Source: Pelotomaculum schinkii (GTDB taxonomy: Bacteria > Bacillota > Desulfotomaculia > Desulfotomaculales > Pelotomaculaceae). From it: a DNA stretch of 64,000 bases. The stretch is taken from contig NZ_QFGA01000002.1 of NCBI RefSeq assembly GCF_004369205.1, positions 1 through 64,000 on the forward strand, given 5' to 3'. Position numbers and translations under genes: made by a program. The notes beneath the pieces are model-generated. The model had not been told where the DNA came from and searched no databases. It worked only from the letters and a program-made list of their open reading frames with translations. This document shows positions 7,677-16,143 of this stretch, one piece after another (the stretch's first letter is position 1; every line of letters starts with the position of its first letter).

Positions 7677-8368
7677 ACAGGCCTCTTCTGTTGTTGGATG
7701 GTGAGAAATAAAGTGACACCGTAGGCAAGTATCAGGAGGATCACGCTGATAGCTATGGCCACATCCAGGTTGCCCTTGGAGACTTCCAATACTGTCGCAG
7801 TAGTCAAGACCGCAGTTTCTCCCTTGATGTTGCCTCCGACCATCATGGAGGCCCCCACTTCAGAGATAACTCCTCCAAAACCGGCCATCACTGCCGCCAG
7901 AAGCCCCATCCTGGCTTCGCGCACCAGGAACAGAAGGGTCTGCCACCAGGTGGCCCCCAGGGCTATTATCTGCAGCCTTATTTTGGGATTTAACTGCTGG
8001 ATGGCGGCGATGGTAAAGCCTATTACAATAGGTGAGGCAATAATGGCCTGGGCCAGTACTATAGCCGTTGGCGTATACATCAGGTGGAGGAATCCCAGCG
8101 GCCCGTTCCGCCAGAGGAAAATACTCACCCATAGTCCCACCACAACCGGCGGCAGGCCCATCCCGAAATTAACCAGGCTGACCAAGAGCCTCCGCCCCGG
8201 GAAAACGGATAAAGCTAAAAATACACCTACAGGGAGCCCGATTATAACGCTGATCAGGGTAGCAAGACCTGAAACCTTAATAGTCAGCACGGTAATCTGC
8301 ATGATTTCACGGTTTCCCTGCAAGAGCATTTCGCTGGCCTTAATTATCCCTTGCCAGATAATCTCCAT
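7673..8368 (-). CDS. tupB: tungstate/molybdate ABC transporter permease
   Basis: 231 residues, about five or six membrane helices, with the permease EAA-type loop around IIALGATWWQTLLFLV. The TupB-like features are the GLPPVVVGLW stretch and GGVISEVGASMMVGGNI. The ATG at 8368 is preferred over a TTG at 8431 because AAGGTGG stands about 9 bases before it and the length then fits the family. No periplasmic binding protein gene (tupA) lies in this operon; it must be elsewhere or the system borrows one. Supplies W or Mo for the formate dehydrogenases and aldehyde oxidoreductase of this window (inference). Confidence 0.85.
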   Translation of the reverse strand: MEIIWQGIIKASEMLLQGNREIMQITVLTIKVSGLATLISVIIGLPVGVFLALSVFPGRRLLVSLVNFGMGLPPVVVGLWVSIFLWRNGPLGFLHLMYTPTAIVLAQAIIASPIVIGFTIAAIQQLNPKIRLQIIALGATWWQTLLFLVREARMGLLAAVMAGFGGVISEVGASMMVGGNIKGETAVLTTATVLEVSKGNLDVAIAISVILLILAYGVTLFLTIQQQKRPV

Positions 8369-8431
8369 ATCAGTTACCACCTTTTCATGGTCTTTTTCGT
8401 AAATAGTTGTTAGGCTATTACACCCGACCAA

Positions 8432-8474
8432 TAAAAAACGGCAGGTTATGCGAAAAGCATCATCTACCGTGTGT
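8432..8474 (-). terminator. riboswitch-controlled terminator before tupBC
   Basis: On the minus strand a 14-bp imperfect stem (ACGGTAGATGATGC with GCATAACCTGCCGT) is followed by TTTTTTATT, directly downstream of the Moco aptamer. This is a classic transcription-attenuation layout: ligand binding would favour termination and lower transporter expression when cofactor is plentiful (inference on sign). Confidence 0.7.
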
Positions 8475-8488
8475 GGTAATCAGGTAGT

Positions 8489-8590
8489 GTTCTCCTTTCC
8501 GCAGTGGGAGGTGCGCAGGTTTCCCATACACACCCTTCCGGCCCATTAACCATAACTACCAAGTCCCAGGTAAGCAGGCTCGGAGAACTC
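8489..8590 (-). promoter_or_regulatory. Moco/Tuco riboswitch upstream of tupBC
   Basis: Minus-strand leader with the Moco RNA landmarks in order: TTCTCCGAGCC, GGCCGGAAGGG, GGGAAACC, CACCTCCCA and CGGAAAGGAGAA; the outer stem pairs TTCTCC with GGAGAA. The Moco motif is reported to sense molybdenum or tungsten cofactor and to control cofactor synthesis, transport and user genes. Position before a W/Mo transporter fits this. The same landmarks recur five more times in this window. Confidence 0.85.
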
Positions 8591-8857
8591 ATATACAGAT
8601 CAAGTCTATTGAAAAATAAAAGGCTCTCTAGTATCTACAAAAGCGTAATCATTTTTCAACATAAAGCGACTCCTTCGCTTCTTTTATCATTTTATTTACT
8701 GGAATTTATAAAGTCAATAAATATCTAATAAAAATAGGGTTTGGCAAATTTAGTTTAAAAAGCTATAATAGTATAAGTTCAAGACATTACAAAAATTTGT
8801 ATTGCCTGGTTTTTTTATTTTTCAAGACCTCTACCAGACTATTATAGATAATAAAAT

Positions 8858-9092
8858 GGATTGTTTGGTAAAAAAAGGGGTATAATTTCAATTAATAGTT
8901 TTTTCTTATTTCCATTACAGTACCCGGTTTATTTTTTGAAGGCCCCCTCTTCAGATGAAAAAATCTGTCTGGGAGGTAATGGCGGCAAATAAGGGCCATC
9001 ATTTTGCGCAGGAGGTGGTAGCAGCATATTTTAAAGTCAGCTTGCCGCTCATTATATTTAAAATTAAGGTTTCGTAAGGTGGTGTTTGGATT
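8858..9092 (+). promoter_or_regulatory. hppA promoter and long leader
   Basis: A perfect -10 box TATAAT at 8881-8886 has a weak -35 (TGGATT) 17 bases upstream. The following leader of about 200 nt is long and contains a hairpin-forming stretch (CCTCTTCAGAT with ATCTGTCTGGGAGG, 8946-8976) and a G-rich part near 8980-9025. It does not match any riboswitch consensus I recognise. The rest of the 8600-8857 gap is AT-rich without features. Confidence 0.45.
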
Positions 9093-11087
9093 TTGTTTAG
9101 TGGGTTTTCTATTTATGCAGTGTATGCGTCATTGCTCGGTATTCTTTTCGCATTATATCTTGCATCCTGGATTTTAAAACAACCGCAAGGCAATAAACGC
9201 ATGATCGAGATTTCGGAGGCTATCCAGGAAGGCGCCATGGCTTACCTGACCCGTCAGTACAAAACCATCGCGGTGGTCGGCATTATCATCGCCGTCTTAC
9301 TCTTTTTCGGTTTGGGCTGGATTACTACTTTGGGCTTCATCATCGGAGCTGTCTTCTCGGCTCTCTGCGGATACGTAGGCATGACCGTCTCGGTAAAGAG
9401 TAACCTCAGGGTTTGTGAAGCAGCTAAGAAAGGTCTGCCTGCCGCACTGGCTTTGGCCTTTAAAGGCGGCTCTGTAACCGGCCTCATGTGTGTCAGTCTG
9501 GGGCTATTGGGCGTGGCAGGCATGTATATTCTTTTTAGAGACCCGACCTACCTGATCGGGCTGGGCTTCGGAGGCAGTCTAATCAGCGTTTTCGCCCGTC
9601 TGGGCGGCGGTATTTATACCAAAAGCGCCGATGTCGGGGCGGACCTGGTCGGCAAAGTGGAAGCCGGTATTCCGGAAGACGACCCGCGCAACCCGGCTGT
9701 TATAGCCGACAACGTGGGTGACAACGTAGGTGACTGCGCCGGTATGGCTGCCGACCTTTTTGAAACCTACGCCATTACAGCCATCGGAGCCATGCTGCTG
9801 GGACAGATATTCTTCCCCGGCAACGAGCATTACGTGGTATACCCTCTGGTGCTTGGCGCTATTGCCATCATCGCCAGTATTATCGGCGTCTTCTTTGTTC
9901 GCATGAGCCAGGGCGGGGAAATCATGTCCGCGCTGTACAAGGGCTTATTTGCCGCGGCAATTATCTCTCTTATCGGCTTTTACCCCGCCACCACCTATTT
10001 CTTCGGTACCCCGCAGTATTTCTATGCGGCAATTGTGGGCGTGGCAGTGACGCTAATCATCGTTTTCCTTACCGATTACTATACCTCAACGCGCTACAAG
10101 CCAGTTAAGACAATCGCCAAGGCCTCGGAATCCGGCCATGCGACCAACATCATCAGCGGTTTATCGGTAGGTATGGAGGCCAGCGTCTCACCGGCCATCG
10201 CCATCGTCGCCGGTATTGTGCTATCGTACCTTATTGGCGGCATCTACGGAGTCGGTATTGCTTCAATGGCCATGCTTTCCATGACCGGTATAGTCGTAGC
10301 CATTGACTCTTACGGCCCCATTACCGACAACGCCGGCGGCATTGCCGAGATGGCGGAACTGCCGCCTGAAATTCGCAACATTACCGACCCGCTTGACGCG
10401 GTGGGCAATACCACCAAAGCGGTAACCAAGGGTTATGCCATCGGCTCCGCCGGTCTGGCTGCCATTGTGTTGTTTTCCTCCTACACCCAGGAAATCACCA
10501 GGTTCAGGGGCGAGGCGCTCAGCTTCAATATCGAGGACCCCTGGGTTCTGGCCGGTCTTTTAATTGGCGGAGCGCTGCCCTTCCTCTTCTCCTCACTGGC
10601 CATGGGCGCTGTCGGCAGGGCCGCCAACGAGGTGGTCAACGAAGTGCGCCGCCAGTTCAGGGAAATAACAGGCATCATGGAAGGCAAAGCCAGGCCGGAA
10701 TACGGCCGCTGTGTTGACATTGTAACCAAGCGGGCCATCAAGGAAATGATGCTGCCCGGCCTGATCCCGGTTGTGGTCCCCATTCTGGTCGGCTTTCTAT
10801 TGGGAGCAAAAGCTCTCGGCGGCATGCTGATGGGCGTAATTATCACCGGTCTCTTCCTGGCCGTGATGCTGACCGCCGGCGGCGGCGCCTGGGACAATGC
10901 CAAGAAATACATCGAAGACGGCAATTTCGGCGGCAAGGGTAGCTTTGCCCACGCTGCGGCAGTGACCGGGGATACTGTAGGTGACCCCGCCAAAGACACC
11001 GCCGGCCCGGCCATCAACCCGATGATTAAAGTGGTCAACATTGTCGCCCTTCTGATCGTAAGCTACGTGGCCATGATTGTACGTTAA
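9093..11087 (+). CDS. hppA: membrane-bound proton-pumping pyrophosphatase
   Basis: 664 residues with about 16 membrane helices. It couples hydrolysis (or synthesis) of pyrophosphate to ion transport across the cytoplasmic membrane. Diagnostic stretches are [39 protein letters not shown] and the late [14 protein letters not shown] motif. The sequence [14 protein letters not shown] has lysine where K+-dependent enzymes have alanine, indicating the K+-independent, H+-pumping class. TTG start with AAGGTGG 10 bases upstream. In syntrophic and fermentative anaerobes such pumps recover energy from PPi released by acyl-CoA synthetases. Monocistronic, with a terminator directly after. Confidence 0.95.
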   Translation: MFSGFSIYAVYASLLGILFALYLASWILKQPQGNKRMIEISEAIQEGAMAYLTRQYKTIAVVGIIIAVLLFFGLGWITTLGFIIGAVFSALCGYVGMTVSVKSNLRVCEAAKKGLPAALALAFKGGSVTGLMCVSLGLLGVAGMYILFRDPTYLIGLGFGGSLISVFARLGGGIYTKSADVGADLVGKVEAGIPEDDPRNPAVIADNVGDNVGDCAGMAADLFETYAITAIGAMLLGQIFFPGNEHYVVYPLVLGAIAIIASIIGVFFVRMSQGGEIMSALYKGLFAAAIISLIGFYPATTYFFGTPQYFYAAIVGVAVTLIIVFLTDYYTSTRYKPVKTIAKASESGHATNIISGLSVGMEASVSPAIAIVAGIVLSYLIGGIYGVGIASMAMLSMTGIVVAIDSYGPITDNAGGIAEMAELPPEIRNITDPLDAVGNTTKAVTKGYAIGSAGLAAIVLFSSYTQEITRFRGEALSFNIEDPWVLAGLLIGGALPFLFSSLAMGAVGRAANEVVNEVRRQFREITGIMEGKARPEYGRCVDIVTKRAIKEMMLPGLIPVVVPILVGFLLGAKALGGMLMGVIITGLFLAVMLTAGGGAWDNAKKYIEDGNFGGKGSFAHAAAVTGDTVGDPAKDTAGPAINPMIKVVNIVALLIVSYVAMIVR

Positions 11088-11103
11088 AACAAAAGACTCA
11101 CAT

Positions 11104-11152
11104 AAAAAAAACGGGGACTCCCGGTACTAACCGGCAAAGTCCCCGTTTTCTA
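11104..11152 (+). terminator. hppA terminator
   Basis: Hairpin AAAACGGGGACT/AGTCCCCGTTTT with a 17-nt loop and T-rich tail, 17 bases past the hppA stop. Confidence 0.85.
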
Positions 11153-11260
11153 TACATACAACAGCAAGATAATCCTTCTTCAAACACAATATACAATGGT
11201 TGCGAATTAATATGAACCATAGTTTTGCAACTTAATATAAATGTTAGTGTGTCGCTATGG

Positions 11261-11592
11261 TAAAGGTCATTGTTAACTGGTTCTCGAAAAGCCTTTGGGG
11301 TAGTGGGCTTGGGGTTATCCTCCGCTCTCTTCGCAATTCTCCATTTGTGAAACATGAGCCTCTTGCCGACCGCATCTACTGACAGCCATCCGGTAGCTAC
11401 GCGCTATTTAAGCTTTGACTTTTATGCAACGCACGCGCTAAGGAACGCACCCAGGTGCTTCGTTCGCTCCGGATAACCCCAAGCCCGCAAGTCAAGCCTT
11501 TTCGAGCAATATTCTTGAGACAGGTGAGACAAATGACGATATCCCCCCCATTGTCACTCCCCAGTGTGCATTTTCATCGGTATCATGTGATG
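11261..11592 (-). repeat. 300-bp repeat with inverted ends, copy 1
   Basis: Reverse-complement copy of elements at 42528-42838 and 63110-63438. Its two flanks are imperfect inverted repeats: one side contains CTCGAAAAGG and GCTTGGGGTTATCC, and the other their complements, about 45 bp each. It encodes nothing convincing and behaves like a MITE (non-autonomous transposon). It fills the gap between hppA and the next gene. Confidence 0.8.
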
Positions 11593-11609
11593 AAAATCAT
11601 GGTTGGTTC

Positions 11610-12716
11610 TTACCCCACGCTTCGCTCTCTGAAGGCAATTTCCCTTTTCTGTTCCAGCAAGTCGACAAAAGCTTCAAGCCGGGTTTGTATACCCGCTTCA
11701 CCGGAGTGCTCATCCATGATCAGTGTCAGGGAAGGAATATTCAAGTCGCAACTGACATCAGGCAGTATGCTTTCAGCTACGATTTCGGGCATGCAGGTAA
11801 ATGGAAACACCTGGATTAGTCCGTTATAACCGGCCTTTGCATAAAGGACCGCAGACCCTATTGTTTCCTGGCCATGCCCGCCGACGAAATGCCGCAGATA
11901 TGGATGAGCCGATGCGCAAACCTCGTTTCTCCGTCTTTCGCCTTTCAATAATCCTCCAAAGAGATGGTTGTTTACCCATTCACTTAAGTAAATAGAACGA
12001 TCCACTTCAACCCCCAAAGTGCCCAGGCTGCGCTCCAGGTTCTGGTTCGAAAAAGGCTCCAACAGGGTGTAAATCTCCCCGACAAGGCCAATTTTTAAGA
12101 CTGTTTTCTTATCGTCAACCATTACCTCCCTGAGCGCATCTCCGGCTTTTTCCACCGCGTAATTTAAACCATCCCAGGTACAGGCGCCATCAATCAGGGC
12201 CAGTGCCTTCCGGTAAGCTGCGTCCGTTGCTCCAACCACTGTTTCACGAGGCCGCAGTTGGAAAGACGCCCTTTCAACGTCGTCGACCGCCTTTGCTTTC
12301 CTGTAGCCAAAGCGAACCGCCTGGAAAATATCCCACCAAGACTTCTTTCCTGCGATTCGTTTTATTTTTGCCAGTAATTCGGTAATATGGCGGTCAGGCG
12401 GTTCAAGCACAATAAAATCCATATCTCGACCGATATCCTTTAATATTGCATGTTCAATCTGGGCGTAATAGCCAAAGCGGCACGGTCCGCAGCCGCCGCC
12501 CATGATCACGGTATCGGCGCCCAGTTCACCAGCCTCTATAAAGTTGCCAAGGTTTAATTTCAAGGGCAGGCAGGCAAATTCAGGACCATGCTTCACCCCA
12601 AGACTCAAAGTTTTTTTACTGGAAGGCGGCGGTACCACAACATCCAAGCCCAGGCGCTTCAGCATTGCCTTTAAAGGAATATGCATGTTCCCCATATGGG
12701 GAAAGGTTACCCGCAT
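11610..12716 (-). CDS. 2-hydroxyacyl-CoA dehydratase/activase-related protein (DUF2229 type)
   Basis: 368 residues starting MRVTFPHMGNMHIPLKAML, with conserved cysteines in EFACLPLKLNLGNF, GGGCGPCRFGYYAQ and FPFTCMPEIVAESILP. This pattern belongs to the CoA-substrate-specific enzyme activase-related family, relatives of the Fe-S subunits of 2-hydroxyacyl-CoA dehydratases. Substrate and reaction are unknown. In many clostridia such a gene is paired with an ATP-binding activase; no partner is adjacent here. ATG with GGAGG 7 bases upstream. A 135-bp repeat fragment lies upstream and a MITE just downstream. Confidence 0.75.
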   Translation of the reverse strand: MRVTFPHMGNMHIPLKAMLKRLGLDVVVPPPSSKKTLSLGVKHGPEFACLPLKLNLGNFIEAGELGADTVIMGGGCGPCRFGYYAQIEHAILKDIGRDMDFIVLEPPDRHITELLAKIKRIAGKKSWWDIFQAVRFGYRKAKAVDDVERASFQLRPRETVVGATDAAYRKALALIDGACTWDGLNYAVEKAGDALREVMVDDKKTVLKIGLVGEIYTLLEPFSNQNLERSLGTLGVEVDRSIYLSEWVNNHLFGGLLKGERRRNEVCASAHPYLRHFVGGHGQETIGSAVLYAKAGYNGLIQVFPFTCMPEIVAESILPDVSCDLNIPSLTLIMDEHSGEAGIQTRLEAFVDLLEQKREIAFRERSVG

Positions 12717-12801
12717 TCATGATCCTCCGTTCCTTTAATGTCTTTTGTTGCTCTATAAAATTTGAGTATGGACAATTTCATGAGTTTTATGCAGAAATAA
12801 A

Positions 12802-12822
12802 CCCAAGGCCGGGCGCCTTGGG
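12802..12822 (-). terminator. weak terminator downstream of the TPR gene
   Basis: Perfect hairpin CCCAAGG/CCTTGGG followed on the minus strand by GTTTATTTC. It could end transcripts from the TPR gene. The T-run is poor, so the call is tentative. Confidence 0.4.
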
Positions 12823-12929
12823 ATAAGCTTTCAAACATGGATGCAAGTCAGCCCCATAACACATGCCGCTGGCACAAAACTTGCAGAAGAGATAATAATA
12901 TGAATCCTGCTTTGTCCAAGTCTTTTTGT

Positions 12930-13040
12930 GGGTGCGGTTTCAATCGCACTTGCGCAGTGAAGCAGTTTAAGGGATTTCTGCTCACCTTATTAATTCTGCT
13001 TTTTTATGGGCCATGTACGAATGAATTCGCACCCGCATTT
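12930..13040. repeat. diverged fragment of the 135-bp repeat
   Basis: Contains GGTGCGGTTTCAATCGCAC and, 60 bases on, ACGAATGAATTCGCACCCGC, the two end words of the 135-bp family in altered arrangement. Nothing coding is supported in the 12717-13098 gap. Confidence 0.5.
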
Positions 13041-13098
13041 ATTAGCAGAGCAATGCTCAGCAGAGGAACTTTGCAAAATAGTCCAGTACCAGGGAGGT

Positions 13099-13776
13099 TC
13101 ACTTGCTGTAGAAAAGGCCTACTTTTGACAGTAGCGCCCACCTTCTATACAGACGGCGCAAAGAACCTCTGCAGGCCTGATAATTTTCTATCGTCTCTCT
13201 GAACAAACGGCGGGCTTTCTCCTTGTCGTTGTAATTTAAAAACAAACTGCCCGCCAAGTAGTGGATTTTGGGTGATCCGTATTGCAGCAACTGTTGGTAA
13301 AGATTATCAATCTTTGCACCGTCCTGACTTTGTTGGAGGTAAATTCTTGCCAGATACAGGTATGGTTCACCGAAACTTATCTTTGGGTTGATGACAACCG
13401 CTTTTTCAATCTCAGCCCTGCCCTCCTCGATCCGGCCAAGTTGATAATACGAGGCCCCACGGTAAAAATGAAATAAGGGGTGGTCCTCCATCTTGTCAGC
13501 CGCTCTATTTAAATATGATAAAGCCTGCTCATATTGCCCCTTCTGCAGGAAGGATTCGCCGAGCTCCAGGTAGGCTTCAGCGTTGGCGGGATTGACCCTT
13601 ACTTCTCTCTGTAGTTCCCGCACTCTGTTGGACCTCCTCCAGGAGGCGGTAAAATCAGGTAATAAGCCAATAAAACGCCTTTCTACAAGGAAAAGAATCA
13701 GCAGCATGACAACAAGAGCTAACAAGGGGTTGCGGGTGAGCAAGGTTAATAATATGTAAAATCCAAATATTTTCAT
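13099..13776 (-). CDS. membrane-anchored TPR protein
   Basis: 225 residues. An N-terminal membrane segment (residues about 5-35, LLTLLTRNPLLALVVMLL) is followed by three to four tetratricopeptide repeats (for example NAEAYLELGESFLQKGQYEQ, then ALSYLNRAADK and YYQLGRIEEGRAEIEKA), which act as protein-binding scaffolds. ATG with GGAGGG 6 bases upstream. It diverges from the fdhE operon, with 205 bp between them. A role in assembly of the neighbouring exported enzymes is possible but unproven. Confidence 0.8.
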   Translation of the reverse strand: MKIFGFYILLTLLTRNPLLALVVMLLILFLVERRFIGLLPDFTASWRRSNRVRELQREVRVNPANAEAYLELGESFLQKGQYEQALSYLNRAADKMEDHPLFHFYRGASYYQLGRIEEGRAEIEKAVVINPKISFGEPYLYLARIYLQQSQDGAKIDNLYQQLLQYGSPKIHYLAGSLFLNYNDKEKARRLFRETIENYQACRGSLRRLYRRWALLSKVGLFYSK

Positions 13777-13981
13777 GTTGACCCTCCGTGGTAAGGATAT
13801 AGAATCATTATATCAGATAAACCCGGGTTGAAAAAAAAAGAAATTCTACTTTTTTCCTATAAACATGGAGGAAATATAACAATTTTGTTGAATATATACA
13901 GCAGTTTGAAGTATCCAGCTCACCCCCCTGATTATATCTCCTGCGTATTATAGAATCTTTGTAGAAAGTGAGCGTTGAAAA

Positions 13982-14788
13982 ATGGCGGATTATACGGTTC
14001 AGCAAGTGCTTATCGATTTCAACAAGGAGTTTACGCAGATTGCTCTACCTGAAGATGCCGTTAAGCTTGTTAGACCACAGGATGGTTTATTGAAGTCGCT
14101 CAGAGAACATGATGCGCCTTTCATCAAGATCTGCCCGCCGCAGGTAAATACGGATATATTTTTTGATATCTTGAAAGAGGTTTCCGTCATCACTGTAAAA
14201 CACAAACCGGACTTGGAGGGTGATATTAGCGAAATTTTCAGTGCTTTACCGGAGGATGCCGCGGCCAGAGAAACTTTTGTCAGACAAGCTTTCACACCTG
14301 GTGCAAACCTGTTGGATTATTTCAAAAAAAAGGTATCACCCGAGACCTTTGGTTTTATCTTAAGCCATGCGGTCAGGCCCTTTATGAAGCTATACGCCCG
14401 GCAGGTTTCTGCTTTTTATGACCCGGAGCAGTGGTATAAAGGAACTTGCCCGGTATGCGGCGCCAGGCCCACCCTGGCCTTGCTGGAAAAGGAGGACAAG
14501 AAGAGATATCTCTATTGCGGTCTGTGCGAGGCAAGGTGGCGGTTCCAACGTCTGGGCTGCCCATATTGTTTGAACCACGAATCGCGGTTCTTCACGGTGG
14601 ATGGCATGGAGCAATACCGCGTTTATTATTGCGACAACTGCCACGGCTATATTAAAACTGTCAACGAGTCCATGCTAGATAGCAGCAGTTTGGATTTATT
14701 CTGGGAAGATATCAATACAGTCCATCTGGACCTGCTGGCCATGCAGGAAGGTTATGTCAATCGACCAGCTGAAATTATTGAAAAATAA
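13982..14788 (+). CDS. fdhE: formate dehydrogenase accessory protein FdhE (copy 1)
   Basis: 268 residues. FdhE binds Tat-exported formate dehydrogenase before transport and is needed for its activity. The C-terminal half carries rubredoxin-like iron/zinc knuckles: CPVCGARP, CGLCEARW, CPYCLN and CDNCHGY. First gene of the cluster fdhE-tatA-tatC-fdhA-Fe-S-nrfD. The leader has AGAAAGTGAGCGTT just before the ATG, and the same words precede fdhE2. Closely similar to the copy at 23830, so the two arose by duplication. Confidence 0.92.
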   Translation: MADYTVQQVLIDFNKEFTQIALPEDAVKLVRPQDGLLKSLREHDAPFIKICPPQVNTDIFFDILKEVSVITVKHKPDLEGDISEIFSALPEDAAARETFVRQAFTPGANLLDYFKKKVSPETFGFILSHAVRPFMKLYARQVSAFYDPEQWYKGTCPVCGARPTLALLEKEDKKRYLYCGLCEARWRFQRLGCPYCLNHESRFFTVDGMEQYRVYYCDNCHGYIKTVNESMLDSSSLDLFWEDINTVHLDLLAMQEGYVNRPAEIIEK

Positions 14789-14862
14789 TATAATTCCAGC
14801 AGGAGATCTGTCTGAAATGGCGTAATTAAAATTGTAAATATTTGAAAGGGGTGTAATTTTAT

Positions 14863-15075
14863 ATGCCGCACATAGGAGCTCCCGAGTTGATCCTTGTTTT
14901 GGCGCTGGCTTTAATTATCTTTGGACCCGGCAAATTACCCGACCTTGGTAAGGCGGTTGGTAAAACGATTAAAGAATTTCGCCGTTCCTCCAACGAAATA
15001 ATGAACGATGTGGAAACAGTAGCCAGTGGTGACAAAAAAGAAGAACAACAGCTGATTAAGGCAGCAAAAAGTTAA
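14863..15075 (+). CDS. tatA: twin-arginine translocase TatA
   Basis: 70 residues: short N-terminal membrane helix (ELILVLALALIIFGPGKLPD), the FGPGKLPDLGKAVGK hinge, and an amphipathic helix with basic residues (KEFRRSS). Forms the translocation pore with TatC. Placement between fdhE and tatC and upstream of Tat-dependent FdhA implies a dedicated export route for these enzymes. No separate TatB is visible, as in other Firmicutes with minimal TatAC systems. Confidence 0.93.
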   Translation: MPHIGAPELILVLALALIIFGPGKLPDLGKAVGKTIKEFRRSSNEIMNDVETVASGDKKEEQQLIKAAKS

Positions 15076-15123
15076 AAACCCCCCATCCCAAAACCGCCCG
15101 TCATATTAGTGAGGGAATAAACG

Positions 15124-15903
15124 ATGGCTAAAAAAACCGACGAAATGACCATTATTTCGCATTTGGAAGAACTGCGTCGGGTTTTAATTGTTTCCATTAT
15201 TTCAACAACCGTACTTGCTGTGGCAGCATATTTTTTCAGCGACAAAATTTTAGCGTTTCTGATGGAACCGCTCACTACACTTGGCCAGGGCGTATTTTTC
15301 ACCGCGGTCACGGGGGCTATATTTGCTAAAATCAAGATATCTTTTTTCGCAGGTTTTCTGGCAGCCCTGCCAATAATTTTGTGGCAAATCTGGAGTTTTG
15401 TCGTTCCTGCTTTAAAGAAGAAAGAAAAGTTATATTTTACACTTTTCGTTTTGGTCTCCTTTATCAGCTTTGTGGCGGGAGTCGCCTTCGGTTTTTTCGG
15501 TGTCTTCCGAATAGGGGTAGCGTTTCTGCTCCAGTTTGCCGGCCCCACTCTGACTCCACTTCTGACAATCGACAAGTATATTTCTTTTATTATTTCCTTT
15601 CTTCTGCCTTTTGGAATCGTATTCGAGTTTCCATTGGTAAGTTTTTTCCTGGCCAAACTGGAACTGGTAACATATGCCTTTTTTGCCCGGAACCGCCGTT
15701 ATGCGATACTGGGGGTCGTAGCCCTGGCAGCGATAATCACTCCTACCCCGGACTTGATTACCTGCCTCATCGTCAGCGGCCCCATGTATTTACTTTTTGA
15801 AGTAAGCGTGCTGGTTGTACGCATCGTCGAACGCAGGATTGCTCGCAGGAAGGAACGTGAGCGACTGGCCGAAATGGCGGAACCGGCAGTCACAGTTAAA
15901 TAA
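15124..15903 (+). CDS. tatC: twin-arginine translocase TatC
   Basis: 259 residues with six membrane helices. The N-terminal cytoplasmic ISHLEELRRVLI motif, which receives the twin-arginine signal, is clear, as is the conserved first periplasmic loop. The tail is strongly basic (RRIARRKERERLAEMAE). ATG with GAGGGA upstream, 48 bp after tatA. Serves FdhA1, FdhA2 and the hydrogenase small subunit, all of which have RR signals. Confidence 0.95.
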   Translation: MAKKTDEMTIISHLEELRRVLIVSIISTTVLAVAAYFFSDKILAFLMEPLTTLGQGVFFTAVTGAIFAKIKISFFAGFLAALPIILWQIWSFVVPALKKKEKLYFTLFVLVSFISFVAGVAFGFFGVFRIGVAFLLQFAGPTLTPLLTIDKYISFIISFLLPFGIVFEFPLVSFFLAKLELVTYAFFARNRRYAILGVVALAAIITPTPDLITCLIVSGPMYLLFEVSVLVVRIVERRIARRKERERLAEMAEPAVTVK

Positions 15904-15994
15904 ACAAGGCTGTGGATATTAATGGTGAAAGGAGGCTTCTAATTTTAAGAATATTCTATAGATAATAAATTTTCTGGAGAGAGGGGCACCAAAT

Positions 15995-16094
15995 TTACTC
16001 CGAACCTGGCAATCTAAGGCTTAATAAGCTATGATTTCCAGGTCGTTAGGGTATATAAGGGAAACCTGTATGCCTCCCATTTGGAAAGGAGTAG
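15995..16094 (+). promoter_or_regulatory. Moco/Tuco riboswitch upstream of fdhA1
   Basis: Landmarks TTTACTCCGAACC, CCAGGTCGTTAGGG, AAGGGAAACC, TGCCTCCCA and TGGAAAGGAGTA in the Moco order; the outer stem is TACTCC/GGAGTA. It lies 50 bases before the fdhA1 start, inside the cluster between tatC and fdhA. Downstream GCGT/ACGC pairing followed by CTTTTTTGG (16094-16126) may be a weak terminator; alternatively control could act on the adjacent ribosome binding site. It would tie FdhA synthesis to cofactor supply. Confidence 0.8.
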
Positions 16095-16143
16095 CGTCAT
16101 TTAGCTATTTACGCGCACTTTTTTGGATAAGGAGGTCAGGTTT

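Noticed and set aside
8887-9092. Fluoride riboswitch before hppA
   Set aside because: Considered because this class accompanies some pyrophosphatases, but the GGNGATGG and CTGATGA landmarks are not present.
12837-13202. Plus-strand frame of 121 codons
   Set aside because: It crosses a repeat fragment and the 3' end of the TPR gene and has no translation signal or domain.
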